Below are positions 37,570 to 47,445 of a stretch of 60,443 nucleotides of DNA, piece by piece. The DNA lies in contig CAMZNS010000009.1 in the NCBI GenBank assembly GCA_947313855.1, forward strand, positions 1 to 60,443, read 5' to 3'. The notes beneath the pieces were generated by a model. The model ran no database searches, had not been told where the DNA came from, and was given only the letters and a program-made list of their open reading frames with translations. How positions within the stretch are numbered: the stretch's first letter is position 1; each line of letters starts with the position of its first letter. The stretch comes from an uncultured Deferribacteraceae bacterium. Its GTDB lineage: Bacteria > Chrysiogenota > Deferribacteres > CAMZNJ01. A program made the translations under genes and the position numbers.

Positions 37570-40500
37570 ATGTGTGCTTCAAGGGTTAACGGCGGTTTTG
37601 CAGCAAGTGGCAACGGTAGCGACAGTGGTAACGGCAACGGTAATTCGCCTTTGCAGGTTTATAGGGTGCATGCGGGTGAATCCATCCCTAGGCTCCACCA
37701 ATTCCTTCAGGGTTTCCCAAATAATTCTGCTGGCGTCTTGGTACTGTTTACGTCGAAAGCCCATATGCAACGGTACTACTCCTACAACATGCGTCGCGGT
37801 TCCTTTGCTAACGCTCGTCAATGTGCAGCCACGTCGCTGGTTAGTACGTTTATGGACTTTGTCCGCAAGGATACATTTTCAACACCCACCTTGCCCCCCT
37901 TTCTACGTGTAATTCTTCTTCATAAAAGTGCCTCGAGTATCCCTGAGTCTGATCTTGTCCATCTTTTTGCCCATGTTGATGAGTACGCCACGGATGCCAC
38001 GGATACCACGGATACCACGGACGCCACTGGAGCTAATTTAGCCCTGCTGGAGTCTGAATCCCTTGGCGAGCTGTCTTCGTGGTGGCATCGTTATGCGAGC
38101 ATTATTCGTTTGTTTGACGATCTCTTGCTGGGCGGTTCTAGCTTTGATGCCCTTTTGCGAGAGGTGATCCATGGTGAGATTGAGCCCATGCTTTTGTCGG
38201 CGAAGAGGTTGTATGATGGTTATCTTCAGCAGGTTCACGCCTACGGCTACCATGATAAAACTGAGGAGTATGCTGGTGTTTCCGTTGGTGTTTCGTCCAA
38301 GGGTTCCATGGATGCGAACCTGTTGCAGGACTACCCTCATATTGTTGTGTACCATGGTGGTCAGTTGGAGTACGCCCACATGGCGATGTACAATCTCATG
38401 GCGGAATCGGCTTTGGGGCATACAAGTGTACACCTCCTACTTGCCTACACCGATCATGCAACAGGGGGTATTGTTCGTCGTGTGAGCGGTCTGGAGGTTC
38501 ATGATCTTGCTGGGGGGCTGAGTTCTGGTTCTGGTTCAACGTCAGCGTCAACGTCAACGTCAACGTCAACGTCTCAGGTTGTTGTTCATCAGGTACCGAC
38601 TCCGGGTGAGGAGTTTCACCTCATGTTGCGTCGAGTTGCGTCTTTGAAGCGTCGTTATGGTGCGAACAGGGTTGCTGTAGTGGCGTTAAGTTCTGCTTCT
38701 TACAATTGGTTTTTCAATTTTGACAAGGGTGGCAATTTTCGTCTTTATTCTGGTGAGCCCCTTTCATCGACCCCCCTTTATCAGCTTTTGTACACTCTGA
38801 CAGTTCCTGTTCGTCAATTGTTGAAGGTTGGGTGTTCGGGTATCCCCCTTCAGTCCCCTTTGTTTGTGCAGATGGGTAGCGAGTTGTATATTCGTTTTTT
38901 GTCGAACCCACTATTTGCTCACAGTGTTGACGCTCACAGTGTTGACGCTCACAGTTTTGATGTACACAGCGTTGTTTCTGGCGTAATTAACAATCGCACT
39001 CAGCGAGTTGATCTCCTTGAGGAGTTGCGTAAGTATTCGGTTCAGTCCCCGTTATTCGGTGGTATTGCCACATTTTTGGAGGGCATGGTTGCGGGTGTGC
39101 AAGGTGTTGATCCTTCGTCAAGTATTGGTCAGTACATTGCGGGTATGCGTGAGTTGGTTTTGAGTCTTCTTGGGGGCGATTTCCCCCTTGATGAGCGGAG
39201 TGCCTACTTGGGGAGCAGGGTGTTGTACCGTTTGGCTGCTGTGGAGTTGATTTATAACAACAACAAGGTTCTGTTTGAGGATGGTGGTAGCGACTACTTT
39301 CTGGACATTTTTTGGAACTCACTTCGCCAAGACGTATGGTCGCCAGAGGTATCGCGAGCCGTGTCATCTAGTCGTGTTGTTGTTGCTCCGTTGGAGGTTT
39401 TGAGTGGTGGTGATTTTAAGGCGATTGTAGTACCATTTATGAATGATGATGTTTTTCCGCCAAAAAAGTCTGCCGACGTATTTTTGAACATATCTTTGCG
39501 TCAGAAGTTGGATCTTCCCACCTATCCGCGATATGTTGACTATTTGAAGAGTCAGCTTCGCACCCTTATTAACTCCACTCAGGAGTGCCATCTCAGCTAT
39601 TCGGATAATGCCCATCGTCGTCGTTCCACCTTTATTGACGAGCTTATTTTGGAGGGTGCCAACGTTGATATTCAGCGAGTATTGGGATCAGAGTCCCTGA
39701 CTTTTGCACCACTTCGCGGTGGCGTTGATGCTCAGTTGTCATACCTTCAGGGGGTGGAGACGGTGAGTAAGACGGCGGATATTTTGGCAAAAACAAAGGG
39801 GATGCGGTATTCGCCATCGAGTATCAACACCTACAATACTTGTCCCATGAAGTTTTACTACCAGTATGTTTTGGGTATTCGCAAGATGAATGGGGAGGTT
39901 GCTGATGGTCTTGAGCCCCATGAAGTAGGTACAGCACTGCACGCCCTCATGGAGACCATCACCGTGGAGAAGGTTGCGGGGATGAGTGATGACGATCTTG
40001 CTAAGCTGTTTGATCCCCAAGCACTAAATCTACCCATAAAAAATATGCAACCGTGGGATAAACTGAAGATTGAGGCGGACACCTACACCCTTGGCTACGA
40101 TGTGCACAGCATCATGACCAAAAGGTATGAGGCGGGGTTCCGCACTGTGGGCAGCGAGCTCGAACTTACAGCTCCGTTCCATGGCTACACCCTGCGAGGG
40201 TACGTGGATAGGGTTGAGGGCACACCGAAACAGGTGGATATCATCGACTTTAAGTTTAAGAAGAAGAGTAGCATTACTAATATTTCAAATCGAGCAATAT
40301 CTAGGGCATTCGAAAAAATGGAGTTTGACGGTATCAAGGACTACCAACACTGCATTTATGCGATACTGGTGCGGAACTACCTTACGGAGAAGGGGGATAA
40401 TCGCTTGGTGGAGGGGTTGTACTTCATGATCATCAGGGAGCGTGCTCAACTTGTGCCCTACCTGCCGAACCGCCCCAAAGGGGACGACTTAGAAGAAGGT

Positions 40501-40650
40501 GAAGCAATATCGCTAGTGGAGATGGGGCTGAAAGCTCTGTTGGACGAGATAAATGACCCGGAAGTTCCGTTCGCCAAGACAGACAAAACTACCACATGCC
40601 AGTTGTACTGCCCCTTTCAGTTGGTGTGTGGCAGGGGTGTGCCAAGCTAG
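37570..40650 (+). CDS. addB: AddB-type nuclease subunit, PD-(D/E)XK
   Basis: A 1026-aa protein of the AddB/RexB type, partner of AddA in end resection at double-strand breaks. The N-terminal helicase-like part lacks a Walker A. The C-terminal nuclease shows YSPSSINTYNTCPMKFYYQY, GTALHALME, GYVDRVEG with IIDFKFKK (the catalytic D...D-x-K), and a final CQLYCPFQLVC. The latter with the earlier Cys could hold the 4Fe-4S cluster known in AddB. Several repeat inserts occur: TDTTD (9 nt), STSTST (6 nt) and AHSVD x3 (15 nt). The helicase partner follows after 83 nt. Confidence 0.85.
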   Translation: MCASRVNGGFAASGNGSDSGNGNGNSPLQVYRVHAGESIPRLHQFLQGFPNNSAGVLVLFTSKAHMQRYYSYNMRRGSFANARQCAATSLVSTFMDFVRKDTFSTPTLPPFLRVILLHKSASSIPESDLVHLFAHVDEYATDATDTTDTTDATGANLALLESESLGELSSWWHRYASIIRLFDDLLLGGSSFDALLREVIHGEIEPMLLSAKRLYDGYLQQVHAYGYHDKTEEYAGVSVGVSSKGSMDANLLQDYPHIVVYHGGQLEYAHMAMYNLMAESALGHTSVHLLLAYTDHATGGIVRRVSGLEVHDLAGGLSSGSGSTSASTSTSTSTSQVVVHQVPTPGEEFHLMLRRVASLKRRYGANRVAVVALSSASYNWFFNFDKGGNFRLYSGEPLSSTPLYQLLYTLTVPVRQLLKVGCSGIPLQSPLFVQMGSELYIRFLSNPLFAHSVDAHSVDAHSFDVHSVVSGVINNRTQRVDLLEELRKYSVQSPLFGGIATFLEGMVAGVQGVDPSSSIGQYIAGMRELVLSLLGGDFPLDERSAYLGSRVLYRLAAVELIYNNNKVLFEDGGSDYFLDIFWNSLRQDVWSPEVSRAVSSSRVVVAPLEVLSGGDFKAIVVPFMNDDVFPPKKSADVFLNISLRQKLDLPTYPRYVDYLKSQLRTLINSTQECHLSYSDNAHRRRSTFIDELILEGANVDIQRVLGSESLTFAPLRGGVDAQLSYLQGVETVSKTADILAKTKGMRYSPSSINTYNTCPMKFYYQYVLGIRKMNGEVADGLEPHEVGTALHALMETITVEKVAGMSDDDLAKLFDPQALNLPIKNMQPWDKLKIEADTYTLGYDVHSIMTKRYEAGFRTVGSELELTAPFHGYTLRGYVDRVEGTPKQVDIIDFKFKKKSSITNISNRAISRAFEKMEFDGIKDYQHCIYAILVRNYLTEKGDNRLVEGLYFMIIRERAQLVPYLPNRPKGDDLEEGEAISLVEMGLKALLDEINDPEVPFAKTDKTTTCQLYCPFQLVCGRGVPS

Positions 40651-40691
40651 CTACAGGTAGCTAGCTACAGGTAGTTAGCTACAGGTAGTTG
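40650..40691. repeat. 14-nt tandem repeat between addB and addA
   Basis: Three copies of GCTACAGGTAGCTA (second and third with one or two changes) begin at the last base of the addB stop codon and fill half of the 83-nt gap before addA. Confidence 0.9.
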
Positions 40692-40733
40692 TGGGGGTTT
40701 GGGCAACAGTGATGGTCAACGGTATGGGGGGGG

Positions 40734-43700
40734 ATGAGTATGGGTAACGATATTAGGGCGGGGGGAGAACACATGGACAACGTGGACAACGTGGGCAACG
40801 TGGGCAACGTGGGCAACACAGACAACGTGGGCAACACAAGTGCTGTTGGTGCTGACAACGATGATCTTCCTACAAAAATATTCTCCCCTACAACCCATGT
40901 ACGCCTAGAAGCGTCAGCTGGTAGTGGTAAAACAACCTCCCTAGTGCTTCGTTTGCTCGTGATGCTCATGGACAAGGATCTTCCCAAGGGGGTACTGTGT
41001 GTTACCTACACGAATGAGGCTGTTAAGAGTATTGTTCATCGTCTTAACGATGTTCTTGTGAATTTTGCACAGGGTAATTTCCGTACTGAGTCTGGTGGTT
41101 ACCGCATCGAGTTTTTGGAGCTTGAGCGTTATTTTGCTACTACGGATACGTCCATGCCTGAAGGTGCTGAGGTATTTTTTCAGGAGCGTGCTCAGCGTGC
41201 GTTTTCGTTTGTGGTGAATCAGCCCCATCGTTTGCGTGTGAATACCGTGCACTCGTTTTTTGCGTCGATAATTAAGTTGTTCCCTTACCATGTTGGTATC
41301 GGTCAGGGTAGTCGTTTGGTTAAGGATAGTGCCACGGAGTTGCAGATTATTAATCAGGCGATGAATGTTGCCCTTTCGAGTGTTTTGTTCCGTGTTGGTG
41401 CTGGTGATGACGATTATGTTTTGCGTTTTATGGACACATTGAGTGTCAACCATTATTCGTTGATTAATTATCTTGAGCATTTGCAGAAGTTGAGTTTGCC
41501 CCTTCATCGTTATGCGCCGTCTGAGGATGTATTTCCCCTTTTGGATCGTACTTTGTTGGAGGCGGAGGATGTTTTCGAGGGTATTTTTGCGGATTTGCGA
41601 ACTTTTATTTCTGCTATCGATATGACCTACTTGGGTAACCGGGAGTCGGTTCAGGTTGATAAGCTTGTTGGTGTGGTTGAAACTGAGGATTGGCCGTTGC
41701 TTCTGGGTTTGCCTTTGATAGCTAATCGCAATATGCATCATGGTCATATGAAGAATGTAGAGTTTTTGTCTGATAGTCGTGAGAGTTTTGATTCGGCACT
41801 TCAGGGTATTCGTCGTTATGTTGAGTTGCGTCAGGTAGGTTTGGAGCTTTTCGGCAGGGTATTTTCTTACTACTACAACCGCGGTTTTTACGGGATTAAG
41901 CGTAGGAACGGAGTATATTTTTACAGCGATATTGTTGAGGAGGCACACAAGCTTCTTGTTGGCAATCGGTACATTTCTGAGGGTGGTGAGGGTGGTGAGG
42001 GTTTGGCTGGTGTGACCACTAGCGAGCCGTTGTACTTCAAGTTGGATGCAACAATTAACCATATCCTCATGGATGAGTTTCAGGATACGTCTCTCAAGCA
42101 GGTTGAGGTATTTATTCCGCTGATGAACGAAGCTCTGTCGGGTATGGGTCAGTGGGATTCTCCCGGTTCTCTGTTTTTCGTTGGTGATACCAAGCAGCTT
42201 TTGTATCGGTTTCAGGGTGCTGAGCCGGGATTGTTCGACCATACGGTGAAGCTACTGTCCATGGAGCGTCAGGGTGTGGACGAGATAATTTATCGCGGGA
42301 TGCTCAATACAAACTACCGTAGCAGTCGTAGCGTTGTTGAGTTTGTGAACAATATTTTCATGTACCTCAACAGTGTGGAGATTGATGGGGTGCCCTACAC
42401 ATTAGACTATGCCCCGCAGGGCGTCCATTCGTCTATGGAGGGGTACGTTAGCTATCAAGTTGTGGAGAAAAAGAGGGTGAGCGAGGTAGATTTTATTGTG
42501 GATTGTGTCAAGCAGTGCCTTGCTAAGGGGTTTGGGTATGGTCAGATAACTATTCTGCACAAAACAAACAACAACGCACGAACAAATGGGGATGCTTTGG
42601 CGGCATTAGGTTACCCTGTGCGGAAGAGTTTGGCGGTGAAGCTGCTTAATACGGAGCTGTTCCACACATTTTTGGCGTTGATGCGGTATGTTGTGTTCCG
42701 TAACCCGTATTTTTTGTTGCAGTATGTGTGCCAGCCCAGCACGATTATTGCCCATACAGGTGTTGACACAGGTGTTGACACAGGTACTGACGTTCACGAG
42801 GCGATTATTGCGACCATGTCGACTGTGGGTGCGGAGATTGTCAGGACCATGGCGGACGCCCCCAACATTACGTCGGGGTTGTTGACCCTGTTGGAGAGTC
42901 ACGGCTTCTACCACCGTTACCCGTCCAAGGCGGACTACAACAAGCTTGTTTCCCTCATGGGTAACGCCCCCGATACGGGGAACATGTTTGAGTATATGAA
43001 GGCAATGGTTGAGATGGCGGATTCGGAGAGTTCGTCCACCTCTGATGCCGACGCTATTACGTTTATGACTATCCATAATGCCAAAGGGTTGGAGTTCCCT
43101 GTGGTGATTATTCCATCGGTGGACTTTGAAATGGATCTGAACGGAGCAAAAACACCGAGCATTAATTATCAGGGTCGCGGAGTGCCCGTTTTGAGCAAAA
43201 AGGAGCTGACACACCTGAAGGTACTGAAGGAACGTGATGACGATAGTGTTACTGTTGGGGAGGATAGCGATCGCTTGGAGCCGTACAAAAGCGAAGCGGC
43301 ACGAATACGCAACGACTCCCTGTTTCGCCTTTACGTAGCCCTGACTCGTGCGAAGTATGCACTGTTTGTTCGACAGGTGGACGATAGCAATGCCAAGGGG
43401 GGCACCTATGAGAAGGGTATCCTGTCTCATTTCCTCACAAGCATTACCATGGGTTGCCTCGAGAATCCTGACCCCCGCGAGGATGTTGCTCACGAGGATG
43501 TTCCCCACGAGGATGTTGCCCACGAGGGTGTTGCCCACGAGGATGTTGCCCACGAGGATGTTGCCCACGAGGATGTTGCCCACGAGGATGTTGCCCACGA
43601 GGGTGTTGCCCGCGAAGATGTTGCCCGCGAAGACGCTGACCCTGTTGCTGACCATAGCTACACCACTGTGGACTACCAAAACGATCTGTTCTCTTACTAC

Positions 43701-44393
43701 CTTGCGACGTGTATTATCCATGCTGATTACTCCCACTTCAGGGGTGCGATGGGGGGCGGCAACACCGACAGCAACACCGACAGCAGCACCGACAGCAACA
43801 CCGACAGCAACACCGACAGCGATAACGTTAGCGTTGATGTTCAGTATTTGCGTAAGTCGTTCGATACCGTTGCGATGAAACACCTCCACCGCCTTGCCCC
43901 CGATCTGACTTCCGATCACGGAACGTCTGTAACGTCGATTCTGCACGATTTGGCGAATAATCCACTGTTTCTCACCCTTGTGCATGGTTATGCCCATGTT
44001 TTCCGTTTGTCCCTGTTCCCCAATTACATGAGCTACCACCGTGCTGCACTGTACTTCATGAAGCCTGTGGGCGGTTATTCGTCAAGTAGTAGTACAGGTT
44101 TGGGTTCGCAGTTTGATATCTCTGTGTTGGTTTTCCGTAGGGGGGGGCGGGTGCGGGAGAGTCTTGCGGGGGTATGCTTGGGTGGCACGGGTGATGTTGG
44201 CACAGGTGTGACCCTGTCCGCGGATGCTGGCACGGGTGCTGGCACGGGTGCTGGCACGGGTGATGTTGGCACAGATGCTACTCCACCGTATGCTTACGTG
44301 AGCATGTTGCGGAAGCAGTACGGCGACGCTTGCAAGACCATGCATGTATTCGAGTACGACTTGGAGGCTAGGACGATAACAGCCATCGAGTAG
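40734..44393 (+). CDS. addA: AddA-type UvrD/Rep helicase, nuclease motif not seen
   Basis: A 1219-aa superfamily 1 helicase: Walker A SAGSGKTT (residues 61-68), motif II LMDEFQDTS, motif III VGDTKQLLYRFQGA, motif IV TNYRSSRS, motif V MTIHNAKGLEFPVVIIP and motif VI YVALTRAK. Adjacent addB makes AddA the best call. After motif VI I find repeats (HEDVA x10-11, NTDS x5, GTGA) and about 250 further residues, but no D-x-K nuclease motif like that at the end of typical AddA. The N-terminal 40 residues are also repeats (DNVGNV). Start could be either of two nearby ATGs. Confidence 0.82.
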   Translation: MSMGNDIRAGGEHMDNVDNVGNVGNVGNTDNVGNTSAVGADNDDLPTKIFSPTTHVRLEASAGSGKTTSLVLRLLVMLMDKDLPKGVLCVTYTNEAVKSIVHRLNDVLVNFAQGNFRTESGGYRIEFLELERYFATTDTSMPEGAEVFFQERAQRAFSFVVNQPHRLRVNTVHSFFASIIKLFPYHVGIGQGSRLVKDSATELQIINQAMNVALSSVLFRVGAGDDDYVLRFMDTLSVNHYSLINYLEHLQKLSLPLHRYAPSEDVFPLLDRTLLEAEDVFEGIFADLRTFISAIDMTYLGNRESVQVDKLVGVVETEDWPLLLGLPLIANRNMHHGHMKNVEFLSDSRESFDSALQGIRRYVELRQVGLELFGRVFSYYYNRGFYGIKRRNGVYFYSDIVEEAHKLLVGNRYISEGGEGGEGLAGVTTSEPLYFKLDATINHILMDEFQDTSLKQVEVFIPLMNEALSGMGQWDSPGSLFFVGDTKQLLYRFQGAEPGLFDHTVKLLSMERQGVDEIIYRGMLNTNYRSSRSVVEFVNNIFMYLNSVEIDGVPYTLDYAPQGVHSSMEGYVSYQVVEKKRVSEVDFIVDCVKQCLAKGFGYGQITILHKTNNNARTNGDALAALGYPVRKSLAVKLLNTELFHTFLALMRYVVFRNPYFLLQYVCQPSTIIAHTGVDTGVDTGTDVHEAIIATMSTVGAEIVRTMADAPNITSGLLTLLESHGFYHRYPSKADYNKLVSLMGNAPDTGNMFEYMKAMVEMADSESSSTSDADAITFMTIHNAKGLEFPVVIIPSVDFEMDLNGAKTPSINYQGRGVPVLSKKELTHLKVLKERDDDSVTVGEDSDRLEPYKSEAARIRNDSLFRLYVALTRAKYALFVRQVDDSNAKGGTYEKGILSHFLTSITMGCLENPDPREDVAHEDVPHEDVAHEGVAHEDVAHEDVAHEDVAHEDVAHEGVAREDVAREDADPVADHSYTTVDYQNDLFSYYLATCIIHADYSHFRGAMGGGNTDSNTDSSTDSNTDSNTDSDNVSVDVQYLRKSFDTVAMKHLHRLAPDLTSDHGTSVTSILHDLANNPLFLTLVHGYAHVFRLSLFPNYMSYHRAALYFMKPVGGYSSSSSTGLGSQFDISVLVFRRGGRVRESLAGVCLGGTGDVGTGVTLSADAGTGAGTGAGTGDVGTDATPPYAYVSMLRKQYGDACKTMHVFEYDLEARTITAIE
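43477..43640. repeat. 15-nt tandem array inside addA
   Basis: About 11 copies of CACGAGGATGTTGCC with small changes (GGTGTT, CGCGAA) encode HEDVA-like pentapeptides. It lies after the last helicase motif. Two further in-frame arrays follow: AACACCGACAGC at about 43759-43821 and GCTGGCACGGGT at about 44226-44265. Confidence 0.93.
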
Positions 44394-44438
44394 TGTGGGG
44401 GTGTGCGTGTAGTGCGTGTAGTGCGTGTAGTGCTAGGT

Positions 44439-45269
44439 CTAGTGTTTGCGTGTCATCTTCATCTTGGCGAATAGCTTTTCTGCTTGTTCAAGATCTTCGG
44501 GGGTGTCGATGGAAATGGAAATGGAAATGGACGTGGACGTGGACGTGGACGTGGACGTTTCGAGGACTTTGATTTTGTGTCCATGTTCGAGTAGTCTGAG
44601 TTGTTCCAGTGATTCGGCGATTTCCAGCGGTGTGCGTGTCATTTTGGTGAATTTCATGAGGAAGTCCCTATGGAAGCCGTATATTCCTAGGTGTTTGTAG
44701 AGGTTGTGTTTTTCGTTATTGTTTGTGTTGGGTTTGTTCCTTACGAAAGGTACGACGCTTCGCGAGAAGTATAGGGCGTAGTTGTTCATATCTTTGACGA
44801 CTTTGACCGTTGAGTTGGATTGCAGTTCGGTGGTAAGATCGTTCTCTGTTTGCGTTGTGTTGTTGAGTGCTTCGCATGCTGTGTTAACGTAGTGTGTGTG
44901 TTTGTTGTTGTCGAACTGTTTTTGGAAGTCGTCCACCAGCATGTTGATTATTTTGGGGTCGAGGAATGGTTCATCCCCCTGCACGTTGATTATGACGTCA
45001 AACTCTGTTGCCACTGTGTTGGCAACGTATGCTACTCGATCGCTCCCTGTTGCGAGGTTTGTTGGTGTGAGAACGGGTGTAACGTTGAGGTGTTTGACAG
45101 CTTGTGCAATGAGTTGGCTATCGGTGGCGACAAACACCTTGTGCACGTTGCTTTCGAGGCATCGTTCAGCGGTATGAGCGATGATTGGTATTGCACCGAT
45201 TGTTTGTAGCATTTTTTGGTGCAGTCGCGATGATTCTAGTCTTGCGGGGATAATTACGGCACTTTTCAT
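44439..45269 (-). CDS. kdsB: CMP-KDO synthetase (3-deoxy-manno-octulosonate cytidylyltransferase)
   Basis: KdsB activates KDO with CTP for lipid A-core synthesis in the cytosol. The 276-aa protein begins SAVIIPARLESSRLHQKML (nucleotide-binding loop), has VFVATDSQ, LATGSDRVAY, INVQGDEPFLDP and ends with the conserved DTPEDLEQAEKLF. Just before that end, a Thr-Ser/Ile-Ser run from a 6-nt array replaces the usual short loop. It is convergent with addA and followed upstream by kdsD on the same strand. Confidence 0.95.
   Translation of the reverse strand: MKSAVIIPARLESSRLHQKMLQTIGAIPIIAHTAERCLESNVHKVFVATDSQLIAQAVKHLNVTPVLTPTNLATGSDRVAYVANTVATEFDVIINVQGDEPFLDPKIINMLVDDFQKQFDNNKHTHYVNTACEALNNTTQTENDLTTELQSNSTVKVVKDMNNYALYFSRSVVPFVRNKPNTNNNEKHNLYKHLGIYGFHRDFLMKFTKMTRTPLEIAESLEQLRLLEHGHKIKVLETSTSTSTSTSISISISIDTPEDLEQAEKLFAKMKMTRKH
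44509..44559. repeat. 6-nt tandem array inside kdsB
   Basis: Eight to nine hexamers, GGAAAT then GGACGT read on the plus strand, encode alternating Ile/Thr-Ser on the minus strand. They lie directly before the conserved C-terminal motif of KdsB. Confidence 0.9.
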
Positions 45270-45287
45270 GTATTACGCCTCTTTCGT

Positions 45288-45339
45288 GTTGTGTTATGTT
45301 GTGTTATGTTGTGTTAGTTGTGTTATGTTGTGTTAGTTG
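45288..45339. repeat. 10-nt repeats between kdsB and kdsD
   Basis: About five imperfect copies of GTGTTATGTT lie in the 70-nt gap between the two KDO genes. The plus strand is free of C over most of the array. Confidence 0.85.
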
Positions 45340-46320
45340 TTATTTGCCGAAGTCGTAGTATTCGACAATGCCTAGTAGTTTGTTGTTTTGTGCAACAATG
45401 AGGGTTGTTATCTTGTATTTTGTCATAATATTTTCCATTGTTGCGACGGGTGTGTTTGGAGTGATGGTTTTTGGATTTGTGGTCATGATGTTTTGAGCTG
45501 TTTGGTCGAATATGGAACCTTTTGTGTTGCTACTTGCTAACGCTCTTCTTAGGTCGCCGTCGGTGATTATTCCTACTAGTTTTCCTGTTTTGTTGTCTAC
45601 AACAACAGTTGCCCCAATACGTCCGTAGCTGATTGCGTTGATGATGTCTTCCATGGTGCTGCTTGGGTTGACTGTTGGCAGGTTGTCTTTACGCATAACG
45701 TCTTGTGCTTTTGTGAGTAGTCGTCGTCCTAGTGATCCCCCAGGGTGGAATAGGGCGAAGTCTGAGGCGTTAAAGTTGTTGAGGTTCATGAGTGTTACGG
45801 CGATAGCGTCCCCCATGGCCATTGTTGCTGTTGTTGAGGCTGTTGGTGCGAGTTCTAGCGGGCAAGCTTCCCGCTGTACAGGTATGTGTATATTGTGGCA
45901 GGCGTTTCGAGCTATTGTTGAGTTGTTGTTGCCTGAGATGCTGATGATTGTGTTGCCGTTTTTTTTGAAGAACGGAATGAGTCGTAGCAGTTCGTCAGTT
46001 TCGCCTGAGTGTGAGAGCATTAGAACGAGGTCGTTTTTGCCTACCATTCCGAGGTCACCGTGGTATGCTTCTGTTGGGTGCATGAAGAATGATGGTGTGC
46101 CGGTGCTTGCGAAAGTTGCGGCTATTTTTCGTGCAACGATGCCGGATTTTCCGAGTCCGCACACAACGACTTTGCCTTTGCATTGTTGTATTGTTGTTAC
46201 GGCTTTTGCGAAAGTTTCGTCCAGATTTTGTTTTGTAGAGTTGAGGCAGTCGATTTCGATTTGGAGTACTTGTGCTGCATGTTGTATGATATTGTTGTTG
46301 ATGTTATTTGGTGTGCTCAT
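45340..46320 (-). CDS. kdsD: Arabinose-5-phosphate isomerase (KpsF/GutQ family)
   Basis: It converts ribulose-5-P to arabinose-5-P, the first step of KDO synthesis. The 326-aa protein has a SIS domain (VVVCGLGKSGIVARKIAATFASTGTPSFFMHPTEAYHGDLGM, LSHSGETDELL, and ELAPTASTTATMAMGDA) followed by FHPGGSLGRRLL and a pair of CBS domains (residues about 205-326; ATVVVDNKTGKLVGIITDGDLRR). Same strand as kdsB, 70 nt apart, so the two probably form a KDO operon. Confidence 0.95.
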   Translation of the reverse strand: MSTPNNINNNIIQHAAQVLQIEIDCLNSTKQNLDETFAKAVTTIQQCKGKVVVCGLGKSGIVARKIAATFASTGTPSFFMHPTEAYHGDLGMVGKNDLVLMLSHSGETDELLRLIPFFKKNGNTIISISGNNNSTIARNACHNIHIPVQREACPLELAPTASTTATMAMGDAIAVTLMNLNNFNASDFALFHPGGSLGRRLLTKAQDVMRKDNLPTVNPSSTMEDIINAISYGRIGATVVVDNKTGKLVGIITDGDLRRALASSNTKGSIFDQTAQNIMTTNPKTITPNTPVATMENIMTKYKITTLIVAQNNKLLGIVEYYDFGK

Positions 46321-46532
46321 ATTTTTGTACCCCTTTGGACTTTTTGTGTTGTTGAGAGTTCGGTTTTCGCCCTACAGGTATTATGCCACAACAGTCCATT
46401 TATATCAAGTTTGCAGAGTGTATGTTTGCATTGAAAGTGCGTTGTTGTTACGATTACTGTAGAATAATTTTATTAAATTGTGGTACAGTATTTTGAGTGC
46501 AAAGATAATGTTAGTATTATGTGAGGTTTGTT

Positions 46533-47381
46533 ATGGGGTTGGTGAAAGCGGGTACACAGCCTGCAGAGACGATGAGTTTGACAAGACAGCACGGGTTGGT
46601 TTTCATCCCTTTCGATGGTGCCCTTGTGGAGGGTCGTGCGTGCATCTTGACCGATTATTCCCACAGGATTATGGATCTCTGTGACGCCAATAACAGCACC
46701 TTAATATTCACAACACACCGTTCTAGGGCTGAGGTGGATGTTATCACGAGCGGTTACCCTAAGCATTTCCGCAACTCGACTGCGTTTATTTCCGAACACG
46801 GTTCAGAGCTGATTATCCCTACACAGATGGGGGTTACTCCCCCTAAAGGGGTGCGTAGTACCGGTTCACATCATGTTATACCGTTGTGGGATAGGGGTGT
46901 GTCCCTCAAGGGGATCAACAATGTTTACCTACAGCTCAAACGCTACTACTCCATAGTAAGCCTCCTCGATGTTGCCAGCGAAACCCTTGCACGCAAAACA
47001 AATTCGTCTGTGTTGCTGATTGATGCGTTAAAGTTGCGTCGCTGCTCCATCCCTATCGTTATGAAGAACCATACCAACGACGCCTTGCCGCTCAAACAAC
47101 GCCTAGAGAAATACAACCTTACCCTTGTGGGGGAGGGTAGTCTGCGATACATTATGCACCCGTCGTGCGAGAAAAGCATTGCCATGGGTGTGGCTGAGGT
47201 ACTTTTTGCAGAGAGTAGACAATCGGTACATTTTAGTGTTGGCATGGGTATTGACAAAACAGACGAGAAACTGCTTCTAAGGTGCGACAATCCCATAAGC
47301 ATTAGCACAACCGAGGCGCCCTCAACTGAGTATGCGTTCAACGAGTTGGCTACTTTTTTCAGCAAAAGAAAGGGTTTGTAA
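46533..47381 (+). CDS. Degenerate HAD-superfamily protein (MPGP-like)
   Basis: A 282-aa protein with the layout of HAD class IIB phosphatases such as mannosyl-3-phosphoglycerate phosphatase: motif II TTHRSRAEVDVI and the cap-start FISEHGSELIIP are clear. But motif I reads FIPFDGAL where D-x-D-G-T is expected, so the nucleophilic Asp is Pro, and motif IV reads VGMGIDKTDEKLL where G-D-S-x-N-D is expected. Catalysis by the usual mechanism is unlikely. I start it at the ATG with GAGG six nt upstream. Role unknown. Confidence 0.7.
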   Translation: MGLVKAGTQPAETMSLTRQHGLVFIPFDGALVEGRACILTDYSHRIMDLCDANNSTLIFTTHRSRAEVDVITSGYPKHFRNSTAFISEHGSELIIPTQMGVTPPKGVRSTGSHHVIPLWDRGVSLKGINNVYLQLKRYYSIVSLLDVASETLARKTNSSVLLIDALKLRRCSIPIVMKNHTNDALPLKQRLEKYNLTLVGEGSLRYIMHPSCEKSIAMGVAEVLFAESRQSVHFSVGMGIDKTDEKLLLRCDNPISISTTEAPSTEYAFNELATFFSKRKGL

Positions 47382-47445
47382 TCGGTGAAAAAAGGTGTAA
47401 ACTATCCATGTCGGTTTGTAAAAATTATGTTTTAGGAGGTGGATT

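Noticed and set aside
42606-44039. Long antisense frame (477 aa) over addA, and another of 433 aa at 40941-42242
   Set aside because: Both lie fully opposite conserved helicase motifs, show no domain and owe their length to codon bias and stop-free repeats.
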